This document shows positions 36,549 to 47,850 of a stretch of DNA of 64,000 nucleotides, piece after piece. Location of the stretch: assembly GCF_029784155.1 (NCBI RefSeq), contig NC_073692.1, positions 418,062,352 to 418,126,351 of the forward strand, in the 5' to 3' direction. The notes below the pieces were generated by a model. That model saw only the letters and a list, made by a program, of their open reading frames with translations. It was not told where the DNA came from and did not search any database. This stretch comes from Uranotaenia lowii. Lineage: Eukaryota > Arthropoda > Insecta > Diptera > Culicidae. How positions within the stretch are numbered: the stretch's first letter is position 1; every line of letters starts with the position of its first letter. A program made the position numbers and the translations under genes.

Positions 36549-36576
36549 AAAAAAATAAATAAATAAATAAATAAAA
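36549..36576 (+). repeat. Poly-A / (AAAT)n microsatellite
   Basis: An A-run followed by aaataaataaataaata, immediately left of the mariner at 36580. Confidence 0.85.
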
Positions 36577-36579
36577 TTA

Positions 36580-37687
36580 AAGGGTGATACGGTCAAAATT
36601 TGGTCAATATCATCTTGATGTATTTCTTTCAATTTTGCATTTAAAAAACCTGAACATCCCTCATTTTGAAGGTGTTTGTGTGTGTGTAGAATGTTGCTCC
36701 TATTTTGATTTTGGAATTCACTTTTCAGTTGTCAAAATGCCGTCCAAGGAAGAAGAGCAGCGTATCAAAATTTTGCTCGCGCATCGCTGAAATCCGAGCT
36801 ACTCGCACGGAAAGCTGGCAAAATCGCTTAAAGTTGCCAAATCAATCGTTACAAATGTAATTAAAGTGTTTGGGGTACGTTTGTCGACAGCCAGGAAGTC
36901 TGGATCGGGGGGAAATCGAAAACCGGAAGCCGCTGAGACGACAAAGAGTGTTGCCGGTTATTTCAAGCAAAACCCTAACCTCTCTCTCCGAAATGCCGCA
37001 AATAAGCTGGGTGTATCGTCTATAACCGTGCATCGAGCCAAAAAACGAGCCGGACTATCGACTTACAAGAAGGTAGTGACTCCAAGTCGCGATGATAAAC
37101 AAAATACGACGGCCAAAGCGCGATCCCGTAGGCTGTACACGACGATGCTGACGAAGTTTGACTGCGTGGTAATGGACGACGAAACCTACGTCAAAGCCGA
37201 CTACAAGCAGCTTCCGGGACAGGAGTTTTATACGGCAAAAGGAAGGGGAAAGGTAGCAGATATTTTCAAGCACATGAAACTGTCAAAGTTCGCGAAGACA
37301 TATCTGGTTTGGCAAGCCATCTGTACCTGTGGCTTGAAAAGCAGCATTTTCATAGCTTCCGGGACTGTCAACCAAGAAATTTACGTGAAAGAGTGTTTGA
37401 ATAAACGTCTGTTACCTTTCCTGAAGAAACACGGTTGTTCCGAACTGTTTTGGCTGGATTTGGCATCTTGCCATTACGGTAAAAAGGCCATGGAGTGGTA
37501 CGCCACCAACAACGTGCAGGTGGTTCCCAAGGACAAGAACCCTCCCAACACGCCAGAGCTCCGCCCAATTTAGAAATACTAGGATATTGTCAAGCGGAAC
37601 CTAAAGAAGACCAAAAAAACTGCTATGGACGAGCAGCAGTTCAAGGCAAACTGGCTTCCTTGACCAAATTTTGACCGTATCACCCTT
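36580..37687 (+). mobile_element. ITmD37E-type mariner element, near-complete but inactive (1108 bp)
   Basis: A 28-bp perfect terminal inverted repeat begins AAGGGTGATACGGTCAAAAT at 36580 and is mirrored at 37660-37687. TA target duplications sit at 36578-36579 and 37688-37689. It contains a transposase gene with stop codons and an apparent deletion of the coding 3' end just before the right TIR. It was inserted within the giant intron of the Ig gene, opposite to the gene's direction. Confidence 0.93.
36737..37655 (+). pseudogene. ITmD37E mariner transposase pseudogene
   Basis: Starts ATG at 36737 (MPSKEEEQRIKILLAHR). It has an in-frame TGA at 36788, then stays open for about 260 codons. An N-terminal helix-turn-helix region reads LRNAANKLGVSSITVHRAKK. 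The catalytic core has CVVMDDETYVKAD (first Asp) and FWLDLASCHYGKK (second Asp). In NTPELRPI the next codon, expected to be the third catalytic residue Glu, is TAG at 37571. There are 37 residues between the second Asp and this position, exactly the D37E spacing. A second TAG at 37580 replaces the usual Trp of EKYW. The C-terminal ~50 residues typical of the family are missing. Confidence 0.93.
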
Positions 37688-37689
37688 TA

Positions 37690-38672
37690 TGATTTTTCCA
37701 AAAAGAGCTTCGTAGGTCACTAAAAATTGGTCGCGGGCCCATGCTGGATAGGATGATTTTTTACTTTTAATTGGAAGCTACATAAGTAGAAAGCGTCCTT
37801 TATAGCCGCTTAAAGTTGAGTGTAATTTTTTTTTTAAATAATGCACATTCACAAATACGAATAAATTTTAAAAAGACACAGTCTACTGATACACACGAGC
37901 AATGGCCAAAAGTGTGGCACTTGTTTGCAACGTTTTATAGACTAAAACGGATAAACCAGTCCGCTGTATTGAGTACGCCCATGAAGTACCAGTAACATTG
38001 CAACGGTTACTTTTTCCCTTCTTCTCGTAGTACCAAATTTGCATACCTAGTCTAGTGAAGGACCTTCTCTAAAGGGCTTGCAGCATCCGAGGCTCACATG
38101 ACGCGCTGCCCTTTTGCTGTTTGCTGTCTCCGCGAGATACGATGTTAGTATATATTTCATTCGACTTTATATTGCTTTCCTCGTTCGATGTTTGGTGTTT
38201 TGCATTCTATTGATTCTTTTTTGTATTGGATATTTTTGTTTCGCTTTTTAAAGCATGCAAAGTCAAAAAAGCAGTTGTATATTTTTACCGCGTTGAGGAA
38301 GATTAATTTTTTAAAATCAAACATTCCTTTTCGTTTAAAACTTATTTCGATTCTTTTATCCCATAACTTTTTCAAATTTTGATTTTGAGATTTTTGTACC
38401 ATTTTCGAAGCTGCGTTAAATGAAAAAGAAGAAATCAATAAAAAGACGGAAACAATCAGTCTTGCTAGAATTCTATCGGAAATTCTAAATCATTGACTAA
38501 CGACCGAAACGCAAAAGTAACTTCTTAATTGGCAAAATTCCACCCGGAATTTTGGAACTACCAGTTAGTGGTTCCTACAAGGTTTCTACCCAGTCGGGTG
38601 ATTCATGGCAAAAACTCCAGTAACTAGTAGGTATAGAAGGAAGGTAGGTCCTCCGAGATTGGATGCCAGAGT
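37690..38672. other. Intronic DNA, nothing recognised
   Basis: AT-rich with small overlapping frames around 38157-38438 that show no domain. Confidence 0.45.
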
Positions 38673-38679
38673 AACTCAC

Positions 38680-38835
38680 CTAGATTCTCGACATCGCACG
38701 GCAGTGAAATAGTATCTCCGATGACAGCCCGGATCGACTGGGACCGGGAGGTGAATTTGGGTTGGCTCATCGGTGGGCTGTCGATAAAGTCTGGATCGGA
38801 CAGCGTATCTGACAGGGAGTTTCCGAACGATGTGC
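38680..38835 (-). CDS. Ig-superfamily adhesion protein, exon carrying first half of Ig domain 1
   Basis: Minus-strand internal exon of 156 nt. It is preceded by a pyrimidine-rich tract ending in CAG and followed by the strong donor GTGAGT. The first two bases finish a codon and the last base starts one (phase 1 in, phase 1 out). It encodes about 51 residues: an acidic Ser/Asp/Pro-rich linker, then QPKFTSRSQSIRAVIGD and ISLPCDVENL, the A to B strands of an Ig domain with its first cysteine. The next exon (13661-13983) continues the frame exactly, giving ...VENLGNNILLWRRG. Proteins of this type (lachesin, klingon and relatives) are secreted or GPI-anchored neural surface adhesion molecules with three Ig domains; that role is inferred from family resemblance. 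The upstream signal-peptide exon was not found in the window. Confidence 0.88.
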
Positions 38836-41460
38836 CTGGAAGGTGGAACAGAGAGAAAAAAAAAGATGCAAATCGAAAAGAGTTATGTTAGTTCATTTTG
38901 GGAAGGTTTTTTGGAGCTGGATCATATTTTTTTCTGTTGTTTTTGGTGAACTGATTGCTCTCAGCTTTCGGCTTCATTCGTCCAGCTCATGCAGCAGCAT
39001 CCACAAAAAAGTGACTGACTGCCTGACTGACGGACTGAGTTGGTTTCAAAAATTGGAGAATGGGAAAATGCACGTCAATCAATCCGATGGGAGGAGCGCT
39101 GTCCATTTCGGGAATTTTCATTGAACATTGTTCAATTTTGGATATTTTAACGGTTTTTCTTTTCCATGTGTGTTCTTTTGTTTTTGGTGATGGATGTTGC
39201 AAAAATTAATTGCCGAAATTCTATCTTTAATCGTGAAAATAGTTTCCAATATTGATTCATAAAGTTTAAACATAATTCTGCTGGTTGAAATGCTCATGGA
39301 CTTTGAAATTTCAATCACAGTTAAAAGAACTGTGATATTAAAAACTGCCAGAAAGCCCCTTTCTGATATACAAAGAATGAATCTCCTAGATCCATGGTAT
39401 ATAAAAACTAAACATAAAGGGAGACTGACGGATAGAAGTTTTTTTACCTCGGTTTTTTATCTGCTCCAAAGCTAATATATTTAGGACGAAATTAATTTTT
39501 AAATTTATTCTTAAGCGTGCTTCCAATTTTATAACATTCTCTCACTCAAACGTCACCCTTGGCCAAAAGCTTCCTCTCAGAAATAAAAAAAAAAAAAAAA
39601 AAACATTAAAGCTTTCCATGCTGGGGCAATCAGCTGTGCTGCCAGCCGAGTGTCAATATTGATTTTCCATATTTTTGTCCCGGTAGATACCTGGGATCCA
39701 ATTGCGTTATCCGATGTGTATGTGGGTGGGATGTCAAGTGTGACAAATGCCCGGTCGGATAAAAGTTGAACAAACGTGCCGATTGTGCCATTTTCGGCAG
39801 AGAGGGATTCGTTTTGTGTTTGACGGTGGCGTCGCGCGTGCCGCTTCTGAAAGGTTCCCTGCAAATGTCACTCTATACGCAAGCAAGGGAAGGATGCGCC
39901 TGGGAGTGGACCTAGGGATGGGAGATAGAATGGATGACTCGCACCATTATCCAGAACAGAACCAATCGATGAAGTGAGCACATGGTTGGTACTACTGAAT
40001 GGATGCTACTATAGGACTGTTGCCGGAAAAACCAAGCAAAAACAAGCAGACATAAAACTACCGCTTGTCAATATTTGACCTGGCTTCGCAATAAAAGAAC
40101 TCGATCCGAGTTACACGGGGGTGAGCTGTGTTGAAGAGTGTTGTAAATAGATTTTTTTTTCTGTTTTTGATCCAAATTTTATACGAAGTTTTAAATTTGT
40201 GATTCAATTTTGACGTTTTTTTTTTTAATTTTATAATAGTGTGCAATAAAAATAAACTTCAAATTTATTTTTCATATGCCAACATTGATGCTGCTAGAGT
40301 GAAATTTCAGTGTTTGAAAAAAAAATCACTTAATACTTTATGATTATTCCTTTCGAATTTGGAAATCAAAAATCAGGCAAAAGTATTTACTTAAATTAAA
40401 TTTCATATGTTTCCTCTTCTGAAGAATCAACAGCCCCATCGACGGTAAACTTATCGTTAATTTAATTATTTGTATATGAGCAATGTGGAATGATTATCAT
40501 AAAAAATAATAAATCTGTGAAATATTTGGAGTGGACTGTCAAGTGAAAAAGAATTATGAGTAGAACTAGTGGATTTTTAATCAATCTTTAGCAAATCAAA
40601 CTTTTCAACTTTGATTTTCGACTTTTTTTCGACACTTTTAAAAGTTTGACTTAATCAATTTATTTTCGATTCATGTTTTTATTTAAAGATTTCAAGTTTG
40701 GATACCGACTGAATCACAAAAAGATATTTAAAACGGTTTTGTCTGACCCTGGCAAAAAAAAAACTTCATTTTTATCAGTAAATTTATCATTTCATTTTCA
40801 TAACCTTACCCATTAGCTGTAAAAACAATTTATATTTTTCGAAACAAAAAAAAAAACAACTTTTGCAACACTTTTTTTTCTCAAACGTAGAAAAGATCGA
40901 AAGATCGATCCGGCAAAAGTTTGATTCTTTGAATCTGATATAATGATTAGTCCTTGAAAAACTTAGCTGATTCGAACATGGGTATCGATCTTTTCTTGGA
41001 AATCGCACATTCCTTATCAAGAATAAAGTTTTTGGCTGCCAGAGTGGCTCCAGAGAGTAATCAGTTACTACCTTTAATATATTGTTTTTTTTTTATTCTC
41101 TTGGCTTAAGTATGAGTGCCAATTCAATAAGTCCAAAGATCGATTTTTGAATGATTTTTAGAAAATAGGTAAATAGGAGAGTTAAGGGCATGATGACTAC
41201 ATGAGATGGACACTTCCAGTTTCGATCAAACTATTTTCTTTAGATTCTTTTTTGGAATCAATAACGAATAACTTTGTCATTTGTCAACCACTTCTTTTCA
41301 TAACTTCTGGCGCTTTGGCAGAAAATAAGAAGCCTGAATAGTTTGTATTAAATGCACGAAGCAAGTAAAATGCGCCACCACCAGTATTTCACTAAACAAA
41401 CATTTTATATTTTTTCAGGAAATGACAGTATGTTATTAACACTTTTTTCTACAGAAATAT
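38836..41460. other. Upstream intron of the Ig gene, nothing recognised
   Basis: No upstream exon with a signal peptide and matching phase-1 donor was found. 38836-39130 and 39600-39980 are GC-richer and could hold regulatory DNA. Confidence 0.45.
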
Positions 41461-41467
41461 TTCATCA

Positions 41468-41554
41468 AGTTCACGTCATATAGAAAACTTAAAAGATCCA
41501 CTCCAGACTCTTAAACATAAGTGGATCTTTTAAGTTTTCCATGTTACGAAAACT
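41468..41554. ncRNA. Pre-miRNA-like hairpin or tiny foldback
   Basis: Arms 41468-41502 and 41520-41554 pair over 35 positions. The loop-proximal 20 bp are perfect (GAAAACTTAAAAGATCCACT with its complement), and the outer 15 have about five mismatches. The loop is 17 nt. The size (87 nt) and mismatch pattern suit a miRNA precursor, but the perfect inner 20 bp also fit a small inverted repeat. No known miRNA seed was recognised. Confidence 0.35.
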
Positions 41555-41729
41555 TAATAAAATAATTTTTTTCGTATTGAATAATGGCATCAAAATGCAA
41601 AGCAAATCATTTGTCATCTGATCAACTATCGAACAGAATTCATATATTCATCAGAAAACGAAAGAATCCTTGTAAAATGATTATTCCTGTTATTTCAAAT
41701 TTTTCACTTACAAGTCGAGGCAGGACGAA

Positions 41730-42256
41730 GTGTACTAGTGTTTTATATTTGATTTATTTGATTTGCAACCGACCATATTCATTTTGCAGATTTGCCCAAT
41801 AAACTGATCTGGGCAAAATTTAAGATCAATCGGACTTGATTTAGAGATGCCTCAAAGCGAAAAGTTTCGGTTTTTAAGCTCAAAAACCACCAAACGGGGA
41901 AACAACTGAAATCGAAAAAATCGAAATATTACTTTTGATGTCTAGTGACTTAGAAGTGTATAAAACGTCGTAATCGATTTTTTTTTAAAAGAATCGACTT
42001 GAGAATTTCAAAAATAACGTAAGTGGGGACGAAAGGATTTCAAATGAATCGATTCTTTAATTTTGATGTCAAATGACTTGGGAATGCATACAACGTCTAG
42101 ATCTGAAGTTAAATTTAGACGAAAAATTTGAGGCACCCTTAAATAAAGTCTGATTAAGCTGAAATTTGGCGCAGGTCAGTTTATTGGGCCACTCTTCAGA
42201 ATGAATATGGTTGGATAGGATTTGACACGATTCATTTGGCTGCCACCCTAGTACAC
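41730..42256. mobile_element. Foldback MITE, arms ~130 bp (527 bp)
   Basis: Left arm 41730-41860 and right arm 42127-42256 are inverted copies. Shared words are gtgtactag at the tips, accatattcatt, cccaataaactga and aatcggacttgattta/aatcagactttattta. There is no coding capacity; the 80-codon minus frame over the right arm is incidental. A related fragment is at 14425-14620. Confidence 0.75.
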
Positions 42257-42259
42257 ATA

Positions 42260-43140
42260 TGCGCACTTTAACCCAAAGAAAACGGAAATCATACTTCAGA
42301 AAGCATTCCAATATTTAACGGTTAAGACGTATTTTACAAAATTTCTGATGAAGAACAGTCCCTATTTAAATTTCGGATTAACCTGAATTGATTACATTCC
42401 TTATTTAAAAGTTACAGAAGATTTTTCTTATCTTGGGCATCATATCCCTAGTTCCCATGTCATATTCATTTAATTTTTTTTCCCAACACAATCCATGAAA
42501 TGCTAGCAAAAGAAGCTTTTAGAGCCGAGGTGCATAAAAGCTGCTTTCGAGAACACGAGCTTTAAAATTTTCGTGCTTTACGATTTCCCTTGTCAGTTTT
42601 GAGTATAGTAGTTCTTGTTCAATCAAAAATTTTGAAATAAAATTCTAAAAACCAGAAAATAGATCCACCAAATCTACAGTACTGTTCATAGTTTATAGAA
42701 ATTGGAAGCACTCACACTGTCATTTCGACTTTGAACTTCCATAACTTTTTACTTTGATGATGTTTTTTGATCGAATTTTCTGCGTTAGTTAGCTCAACTG
42801 TCACACTATTATACCACAAAATTTGAACTTTCTGGAGTTTGTGTTCTTTATAAGTGCTGCACTTATACCCCTTTGGCTCCAAACAAAAAGTAATTTTTAG
42901 TTAGCAGGATTTTTTCAACGATATCAAAACATAAGAAAATAATGAAATAAAATTATGATCAAAATAGCATATGATGCTTGACAGTCAAGGATTCGTTTGA
43001 GATGGTTATCTCGATTTTTTTCCATTTTGTCACTTATACCCCTTTGGCTCCAAGGGCCTCATATAACACTTTATTCAGCTTAAAATTCATTTTACCTACT
43101 TCATAGTTTTAAGGGCCAAGATATGAAAATTGAAGAATAT
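42260..43140. other. AT-rich DNA, nothing recognised
   Basis: A repeated phrase acttatacccctttggctcc occurs at 42862-42881 and 43031-43050, suggesting a diverged ~170-bp tandem duplication. Nothing else was seen. Confidence 0.5.
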
Positions 43141-43144
43141 AAGT

Positions 43145-43600
43145 AAGACTCAGTCGACTTGAGGTCATATTCGAATTGCCACCTAAATATCTTCGTTTTC
43201 GGTTTAAATCTCATTTTTTTTTTTGCAGAATTTTAAAGCAATGTTTACATAAGTAAATTTTAACTTTTAGGAAAAATCAACACGATTTATGTTTCTTCTA
43301 TGGAATCATTAGCAAGTTTTTATGCCAATTTTTTAATTTAAAAGGAAATTTTTCTCTGAATTTTTTTGTCTAAGCCCGTACCTCCGTATTTTCTAAGGCA
43401 AAAAAGTTTATAGCTATTGGATATAGGTATTTCTTTTGGCAATAAAAAATTATAAATTCAATTGACATCACCCATCCATATTCAACAGCTACTTAATAAC
43501 TTTTTTGTCTTATAAGAAACCTAGCTACGGTCTTCGACATAGTTGTTTAGCGGACAATGTTCTCTAGTGAATTTCTAAACATAGATCCTAGATTTTGCAC
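43145..43600 (+). repeat. Dispersed repeat family D, copy 3 (diverged)
   Basis: Begins agactcagtcgacttgaggt. It contains tgtttcttctatggaat and a later gtcttcgacatagttgttta block, in the same order as family D at 5385 and (inverted) 11283. Confidence 0.65.
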
Positions 43601-44099
43601 CTCATTTTAGAAATGAGTGTCAAATATTGTTTACCAAACTAGGTTTTGATGTTTCCATTATATCCTCAAATACATTTAGGTATTCTTTTTATTATTATAT
43701 TTAATACCTGAAACTGCGAAAATATTTCTAGTGAACTCTCTAGAATCAATTAAGTTGTCCTTGTATAGAAAGATATGTTCGTTTGAAATTATATATGTTG
43801 AGGTGAATTTGAAATGAAAATATTTACTACGAAATATAAGCAACTTTGCAACTTCAATTTTTCGTTTTCAATGTTGAATCCTCGATTCTGAAAGTTTTTG
43901 CAATCTGGTTTCTATTATCAATCACAAAGTAACAAAATTCACAGGAGGGGTTGCTGATTCCAATGAGCAGTTAGTTTTTTTTCTATCAGTTCTTTTTAAA
44001 ACAACCTTTGAAAATTGGTAAAAAAATCGAATAGGATTTTGTGCCTTTTTTTGACAATCAAAAGACTTGAATTAAAGAGGTTTTTACTAAATGGTCATC

Positions 44100-45570
44100 T
44101 TTTCCACAGCCCGCGAGTAACTTTCACATATGAAATAAAAGTTATTGAAGTTTTTTTTTGTTATTTTTTTTTCAATTCTTAAAAACGGAAACACTGGAGA
44201 AATTAGAAAAACAATTCAAATCAAACTTAATCATTGATGTTTTTCAAGTAAAATCACACCGCAGTCTTCAACAAAGTTGTTGAATGAGTCAAAGTCTGAA
44301 TTATCAAATACTCAAAGATTCTTTTGAATGCTGTTTTTAAAAGTTACTAACATAATCCTTACAGATTGCCTAGTTTTACCCGGACTTTCCCGGAAATTAA
44401 ATAAAAATTAGGCAAAGCTTCTTTTCGGCCAGGTTTCCCGGAAATTGTTGAAAAAGCCCGAATTTTGCCTGGATATATTCATTTAATTTTTTGCAAAATC
44501 AAACGAAATATTCAAATAAGGCTTTTAAAGTTTGGATATTTGAGCCCGGATTTCGCTTTGGTTTTTGGACAAATTCTGCCAACCAAAAACTTATTTGTTT
44601 AAACAAACAAATTAGTTCAAGTTTTTAAAAATGGTGTAAATTATTCATCTATAATATATTCTATCTCTGAATCAAAAATATTAAGCGAAGATCTGAATAT
44701 TTGATGAATGGAATATAAAAACATTTATTCAAACTCATCTTCGAGTTTTCATGTATATTCTTAGTTTAACAGTTATAAGTATTCGATTATACTCAAAACT
44801 CACCAATTTGCAAATTCACAAAGGCAAAACACAGGAAAATAAACAAACAAAACAAAAAGTTCCAAAACAGCAACTTTTGAAAATTTGTCAAATATTCTGT
44901 GATTTGTATTTTAAAAATCTAAAGATGCCAAAATGTGCCAAATAACGTGAACTTTTCAATCCTTTTTCAAAATTTAACCGGTATGACTTAAAAAATTTTG
45001 ACGGTACAAAAGTACAGTTTTACACTACTTTTTTACATTTTTTGGTCATGATTCTATAGAATTTCAAAAGAATAAATCCTTATGTGCAACTTATAGCTTC
45101 TAACTTCGGCTTTCTTTGACACTAAGTGAATTTTATTACAATTCTGTAGATAACCTACAGTCTTTTTCCAAAGCATGTTTTTTTCGCATTTTAATTCTGA
45201 ACTTTGAATATCGGGAAACAGAAGTGCTCTTGGTGAATAATGTTAGAAGAACATGTTTGAGTTACATTACGACGTTTAAAAAGATAGAAAATTTGTAAAA
45301 CTTTCAAGAAATATTTAGCGGTTTTCACTCAAGGTCTTTTTTAATTTTTTCCTGGGCTTTCAGGGTTCTTCGATAACAAAAGTAATGATGAAAGATTAAA
45401 AATTTCAAGAATCGATTGAGGGTCCCGCAGATTTTTTTCATTTGGGTGCACCCGAATAAAATTACAATCCGCCAAACTTCCAATAGTCTCATAATGCCAC
45501 TCAAGAGCTGATTTGAGTTAATTGTCTCTAAATCATTAACTAAAAAACAAATTAACCAATTCACTTTCAC
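44100..45570. repeat. Mosaic of segments shared with hAT-like element 1
   Basis: 44100-44330 resembles 4080-4330 (cgcagtcttcaac-aagttg). 44760-45300 resembles 3540-3960 (cttatgtgcaac-tatagcttt). 45340-45510, inverted, resembles 3170-3350 (attggaagtttgg, ttattcgg-tgca). The order and orientation differ from element 1. A CCGGG-rich element (44361-44582) sits among them. Confidence 0.65.
44361..44582. repeat. CCGGG-rich dispersed element, copy 2 (shortened)
   Basis: Starts agattgcctagttttacccg and ends aaattctgccaacc, with tttcccggaaatt and gcccgg words inside. Related to 33378-33862. Confidence 0.6.
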
Positions 45571-45579
45571 TCAAATAAC

Positions 45580-47780
45580 ATACGACATATTAAAGGCCAG
45601 ATGCTAAACGTTTTTTTCTAACGAAAAAAGAAAAAAAAGTGTGTCGTTTCGACCTTTTTTTGGTAGCTTTTTCAAGGATTTGGTTGTCTCGAGAAAAAGA
45701 CAACCAGACACGAACGAAGCATCAGGACTTAAAAAAATATTTGTTTCTTCAAAAATACGACTGAAAAAATATATATGTATATGGAACATTTTCCAGATTT
45801 ATAACGTTATCTGACGTTTTAACACAGATTTAAGGAAGATCAAGAAAGAAGTTTTGACTTTCGACTGTTATGAAGGTGAGCTTTTTTCTTTAAGATAAGA
45901 CACTTCATATCAGCTTCATTCAACCATGAGAACATTTTCAACTATTCAAAAAAACTCTCTAAAATTTTCTCATAAAAAATCTATTCAAGGTAAGTTCTTG
46001 AGCACTTGATTAACCTGTTATTTAACTTATTTTAGAACAATCCAATGAGTATTCGATTTTTTTTCCTGTAAACTTACAAATCTAACAGTACAGTTAAGCT
46101 TCGAATATATCATAAACTCATAAAATAAACAGAAGAACATAAAAGAGTCCAGCCCAGTGCTAATGAGTTTAACTTGAATAAGTTATATCGAATAATGGGG
46201 TATTCGAATTAATGTAATTCGGTGGCTTCGAATAAGAGTGTACTAAGAGACAGACTACTGCCCATTTAACGGCTGTTTTTACTTCGCCGAACATGGTAAA
46301 AAGCATTTTGGGCAGCCATCAGTTTTGTTATTGAAAATTTTATTTGCCTCTTTATTTGGGCAGCCCATCGTAAACAGCACGACGACGACGTAAGTGTGTA
46401 AAAAATGCTCGAATTTTCCCCGAATAAAGTGGACATTAAAATTGTCACACATTTCATGTATCTCTCTGCTGATCGAGACCATCCGGCTCTTTATGTGTCA
46501 GTGTTATTTATTTTTTCTTGGTTTATCCCATCTATCGTCCAACTTCCCTCGTTCGGCCAACCGTCTCCCATGGTCGATAACATGAAATAATAACTAGGAG
46601 GACATTAAAAAAATGGCGAGAGCTTTCCTGAAAGTATCCACACTCGTCCACTAGCGCGGGTGATTGTGTTTTTTATAGCTTATCACATGTATGAATAATT
46701 TATTTTTACAGCAATGAAACCCGTTATAAGGTACCTTTTCCCAGGCTTTGAAAGCGAATGTGTGTGAGTGTGTGGATGTTTATTTGTGTGAGGGCAGAGC
46801 AATAAAAGCCAGTCAACCGTGGTGAAAAATGATGACCCCTGCCTGCCCCCTTAACTGATCCATCTAACCTTCCCACCCCCTGGGCTGATCGCATTTTTCA
46901 CTGTCAACTTTCCCATCCGTATGGTTCAAATGATGGTGTTCCTTAATCGGTTTTCAGTGGGCCAACGCATTGTGTCATTTTTTTTCTGATAAAAATTCAC
47001 ATGCCCTTGAACTATCCATATTCAAACCCCATATTGTTTTTTGTCGATTATAGTCATTTCAACATTTTATGCCATTTTTTAAATGGAACTTTTCACAGGG
47101 TTGAATGGTTTAACTAAATGTTTTCAGGATTTAGAACTCTTGAAAGTCGGAATTATTCAAACAGTGTTTTTTGAGCCAAAAAAGGTTTGATTAAAATAGT
47201 TTTTCTAATTGTTTTGAAATTATTTCCACCAACAGTGCTCAAATAAACATTCTTATATAGATTTGAGCTAAAAAATAATATTTTGTTCTACCAATAATGA
47301 AGTAAAGCACATTCTTATTTCATTCAAAACCAAACTCATGGGCGCCACCCACAACACACATTGTGTGTATTGTTTGCAAAGAAAAACCACCTGGGAAGGC
47401 AAACTTCTTGAACGTGCCTTGCGGTAATTAATAGAAAGGTAAAACTGCGGCTGTCGACAATAAATCCTTGGACTGACGTGTGTGAACATACCATACACCT
47501 CGGATGTCACGTAACGAGCAACTTTGTAAAGAATTTGATTTACCAGTCAGCAGCAGCAGCAGCAACAACACCTTGAATGGATGAAGAATTTGGCGCGTAG
47601 GTTGAGGATTTTGTAAAAATCTTCCATGACACGAAGAATGTAAAGAGTGCTTTGCGGAGATTAAGGCGCTTAACAGAAAATGTTGGTGAAGGCTTAATCC
47701 TTGAAAAGTGAATCAATTCATCAGTTTATATCAAGGAGCACATATTCAGAAAGGCTTCACAAATAAACGACAAACGATTT
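45580..47780. other. Intergenic or intronic DNA, little recognised
   Basis: A 5'-truncated SINE tail lies at about 47035-47080 (cgattatagtcatttcaaca). A short CAG/CAA microsatellite is at 47550-47573. 46260-46940 is GC-richer but shows no supported exon. Confidence 0.45.
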
Positions 47781-47850
47781 ATTATTGAAAAATATTCGTT
47801 TTTTTTTATCAAATGGACTGTGTGAATATTCCTATGCAAGTTCGATTCAA

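Larger units (their letters stand above)
13984..38679 (-). other. Giant intron of the Ig-superfamily gene (24.7 kb)
   Basis: It is bounded by GTGAGT at 38679-38674 and a cag acceptor at 13986-13984. The phase-1 junction reconstructs a continuous Ig1 domain across it. It is filled with transposable elements and AT-rich sequence, annotated separately. Long first-domain introns are common in insect neural IgSF genes. Confidence 0.85.
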
